From assembly GCA_937881145.1 (NCBI GenBank), contig CALGFL010000362.1, positions 1-8,688 on the forward strand: DNA of 8,688 nucleotides. Direction: 5' to 3'. Position numbers and translations under genes: made by a program. The stretch's first letter is position 1. Every line of letters starts with the position of its first letter. The notes beneath the pieces were generated by a model. That model ran no database searches. It was not told the origin of the DNA and worked only from the letters and a program-made list of their open reading frames with translations. This DNA is from an uncultured Bordetella sp. GTDB lineage: Bacteria > Pseudomonadota > Gammaproteobacteria > Burkholderiales > Burkholderiaceae_B. Below are positions 7,014-8,688 of the stretch, piece by piece.

Positions 7014-7496
7014 ATGTCGAAATCGCTAACCATCGGCCAGGTGGCCGCGGCCATCGGGGTCTCCGCGCATACGCTGCGTTACTACGAGCAGGCAGGCTTG
7101 CTGCGCTCGATCGGGCGCAGCAGCGGGGGACACCGGCTGTATTCGCCGCAGGACCTGGACTGGTTGCAATTCGTGATGCGGCTCAAGGCGACGGGCATGC
7201 CCATCGCCGCCATACAGGCGTTTTCCGAGCTGCGGGCCCAGGGTGAATCGACCTACGGCGCGCGACGCGAGATGCTTGCCGAGCATCGCGATGCAGTGCT
7301 GTCGCGCCTTGCGGACTTGCAGGCGAATCTTGCCGCCATCACGGACAAGATCGCCTGGTATGAAGCGGCGAGCCTGGCGGTTCGACATGACGATCGTCTC
7401 CAAACTCATGAACAGGAAAAGGACTCGTCATGGAACAAGCATTCGACACCGCCCGCGCCAACAGCGACCGCTACGAGCAAGGCTGGCAAAAACTGA
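7014..7496 (+). CDS. MerR-family transcriptional regulator
   Basis: A 160-residue protein with an N-terminal MerR winged helix. LTIGQVAAAIGVSAHTLRYY (5-24) is the helix-turn-helix, EQAGLL follows, and GRSSGGHRLYSPQDLDWLQFV (34-54) is the wing and second helix pair. A coiled-coil dimerisation helix follows (about 83-118, ending LAAITDKIAWYEA). There is no cysteine anywhere, so it is not a thiol metal sensor of the MerR/CueR/CadR kind, nor an Fe-S SoxR. Its ligand is unknown. The start at 7014 is preferred because an upstream in-frame GTG at 6966 lies before the promoter. The last 40 or so residues (Ser120 onward) look like low-complexity extension, and the final 67 nt overlap the CMD gene. With the operator just upstream it probably controls itself and the CMD gene. 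Confidence 0.9.
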   Translation: MSKSLTIGQVAAAIGVSAHTLRYYEQAGLLRSIGRSSGGHRLYSPQDLDWLQFVMRLKATGMPIAAIQAFSELRAQGESTYGARREMLAEHRDAVLSRLADLQANLAAITDKIAWYEAASLAVRHDDRLQTHEQEKDSSWNKHSTPPAPTATATSKAGKN

Positions 7497-7906
7497 AGCA
7501 GATCGACGGCGAGGTGGGCGAACGCGTGGTCGCCGCGCTTGCGCCGATTGCGCCCGATTTCGGGCGCATGTTGATCGAGTTCGGGTTCGGCGACATCTAC
7601 AGCAGGCCGCAGCTCGATCTGCGCGCGCGCGAAATCGCCACGATCGCGGCGCTTGCCGCCCTGGGCAACGCGCAGCCGCAACTGAAGATCCATATCGAGG
7701 CGGCGCTGAATGTGGGCTGCACCCGCGACGAGATCGTCGAGATATTCATGCAGATGGCGCTTTATGCGGGCTTTCCCGCGGCGCTCAATGCCTTGTTCGC
7801 CGCGCGCGACGTGTTCGACGCCAAGGACGCGAAAGCGGATGCGGCGACGATGAGTGCGCCGCCCAGCCACGCCGACGCCGTCAGTCGTTCGCCCAGCCAG
7901 ATGTAG
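7430..7906 (+). CDS. Carboxymuconolactone decarboxylase (CMD) family protein
   Basis: A 158-residue protein with a CMD-fold core (about 14-128): RYEQGWQKLKQIDGEVGERV, then FGFGDIYSRPQLDLRAREIATIAAL, GNAQPQLKIHIEAALNVGCTRDEIVEI and FMQMALYAGFPAALNALFAA. It resembles gamma-carboxymuconolactone decarboxylase-like proteins found next to MerR regulators. It has one cysteine (Cys97) and no AhpD-type CxxC, so thiol peroxidase-partner activity is unlikely; the actual substrate is unknown. AAAGGA (7418-7423) lies 6 nt before the ATG, which supports this start inside the merR frame. Residues after about 130 (DAKDAKADAATMSAPPSHAD...) are not family-like and are read from DNA that encodes the last membrane helix of the convergent transporter, so the tail may be a secondary extension. 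Confidence 0.87.
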   Translation: MEQAFDTARANSDRYEQGWQKLKQIDGEVGERVVAALAPIAPDFGRMLIEFGFGDIYSRPQLDLRAREIATIAALAALGNAQPQLKIHIEAALNVGCTRDEIVEIFMQMALYAGFPAALNALFAARDVFDAKDAKADAATMSAPPSHADAVSRSPSQM

Positions 7907-8688
7907 GCGAACAGCGCGCCGAAGACCGGCTCGCTGCCCATCAGCAGCGCCACGCGCGTGGCGCTGCTGCGGTGCACGGCGTAGTTCTGCACGAAGAACG
8001 CGAAGAGCGTGCAGCCCAGCACCAGATAGCCCACATAAGCCCAGAAGGCGTAGTGCGCGGTGAAGGAGGGCAGCGGCTGCCATTGATCGCGTCCGACGAT
8101 CCAGGCCAGCAGCAGGCAGCCGCCGGCCACCACGCCGGCCTGCGCCGCGGTCAGGGCCAGCGGCGGCAGGCGCCCCGATTGCATGGCGCGCTTGGTCACG
8201 CACACGTTCAGGGCGCGCAGCAGGGCGGCCAGGACCATCAGGGCGTCGCCGGGAGTCAACACCAGGCTGCCGCCGCTGATCAGAAAGGCCCCGATCAGCG
8301 ATGAGCCCGCGGCCAGCCATTCGATGCGGCGCGGCGCGCGCTTGAGCCATAGCCATTCCGCGAGCGGCGTGAGCACCACGCACAGGCTGATGAGGAACGC
8401 GGCATTGGAAGCATGTGTGTGGCGCACGCCGAAGGTTTCGGCGACGAAGATGCACAGCAGCAGCAGGCCGGCGCCGGCCACGGCCAGCGCATCGCCGCGC
8501 GCCAGGCCGCGCAGGGCCCGCAACGCGGGCGAAAGCAGGACGAAGGTCAGCGCGCAGCGCCGCGCGAACAACCCCAATATCGGGTAGACCAGCAAGGCTT
8601 CCTTGACGATACTGTAGCTGGCCCCCCATACCCGGGCACCCGCCAGCAGAAGCAGATCGGCGAACCCGGCGGAGCGGGAAGAGGCGGA
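7762..8688 (-). CDS. EamA/DMT-superfamily transporter, N-terminus beyond window edge
   Basis: 308 residues are visible up to the TAA at 7762-7764. The frame is open to base 8688, so the start codon lies outside; an apparent start near 8595 is an internal TTG. The first visible membrane segment reads ADLLLLAGARVWGASYSIVKEAL, the usual beginning of an EamA repeat. Hydrophobic segments then recur to give about ten helices in two EamA repeats. The second repeat ends with SATRVALLMGSEPVFGALFA, YIWLGERLTASAWLGGALIV and AASAFASL, the signature end of the domain. DMT proteins export or import small metabolites across the inner membrane; the substrate is not predictable. After the last helix, a 25-residue tail (about ASNTSRAANKALSAAGKPA) is encoded antisense to the CMD core. 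The gene converges on and overlaps CMD by 145 bp. Confidence 0.9.
   Translation of the reverse strand, partial: SASSRSAGFADLLLLAGARVWGASYSIVKEALLVYPILGLFARRCALTFVLLSPALRALRGLARGDALAVAGAGLLLLCIFVAETFGVRHTHASNAAFLISLCVVLTPLAEWLWLKRAPRRIEWLAAGSSLIGAFLISGGSLVLTPGDALMVLAALLRALNVCVTKRAMQSGRLPPLALTAAQAGVVAGGCLLLAWIVGRDQWQPLPSFTAHYAFWAYVGYLVLGCTLFAFFVQNYAVHRSSATRVALLMGSEPVFGALFAYIWLGERLTASAWLGGALIVAASAFASLASNTSRAANKALSAAGKPA

Noticed and set aside
7406..8629. 407-codon minus-strand open frame parallel to the EamA gene
   Set aside because: Arg/Gly/Ala-rich with no membrane segments; the neighbouring frame encodes a clear ten-helix EamA protein.

Overview
The window is GC-rich (only the regulatory gaps are AT-rich), densely coded, and reads as a beta-proteobacterial chromosome. 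The best match is the Bordetella/Achromobacter group (Alcaligenaceae). I infer this from the parvulin-type gene at the left edge, which resembles Bordetella Par27, the msrB-yciB-bolA-parvulin gene order, and a branched-chain amino acid type ABC transporter whose second permease is fused to an ATPase. I see no rRNA, tRNA, CRISPR array, transposase or phage gene.

Left block (1-1697, minus strand): msrB, then a hairpin element, then yciB and bolA overlapping by ATGA, then the N-terminal third or so of a secreted peptidyl-prolyl isomerase that leaves the window. These are housekeeping functions: repair of oxidised methionine, cell-envelope integrity, Fe-S/stress physiology and periplasmic protein folding.

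Middle block (about 1800-6940, plus strand): an AT-rich regulatory gap, then an ABC importer operon made of a periplasmic binding protein, a perfect 30-bp palindrome, a LivH-type permease, a LivM-LivG fusion and LivF. The last three genes overlap by ATGA and look translationally coupled. The four polypeptides supply all five parts of a HAAT-family importer. The substrate cannot be read from the sequence.

Right block (6950-8688): a MerR-type promoter/operator, a cysteine-free MerR-family regulator, and a carboxymuconolactone decarboxylase (CMD) family protein. The CMD gene overlaps merR at its start and, convergently, a minus-strand EamA/DMT-type transporter at its end. The transporter runs off the right edge.

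No feature demands a new biological system. The items most worth checking are the three-gene overlap zone on the right, the MerR promoter with an almost absent leader, the palindrome inside the transporter operon, and the hairpin element after msrB.
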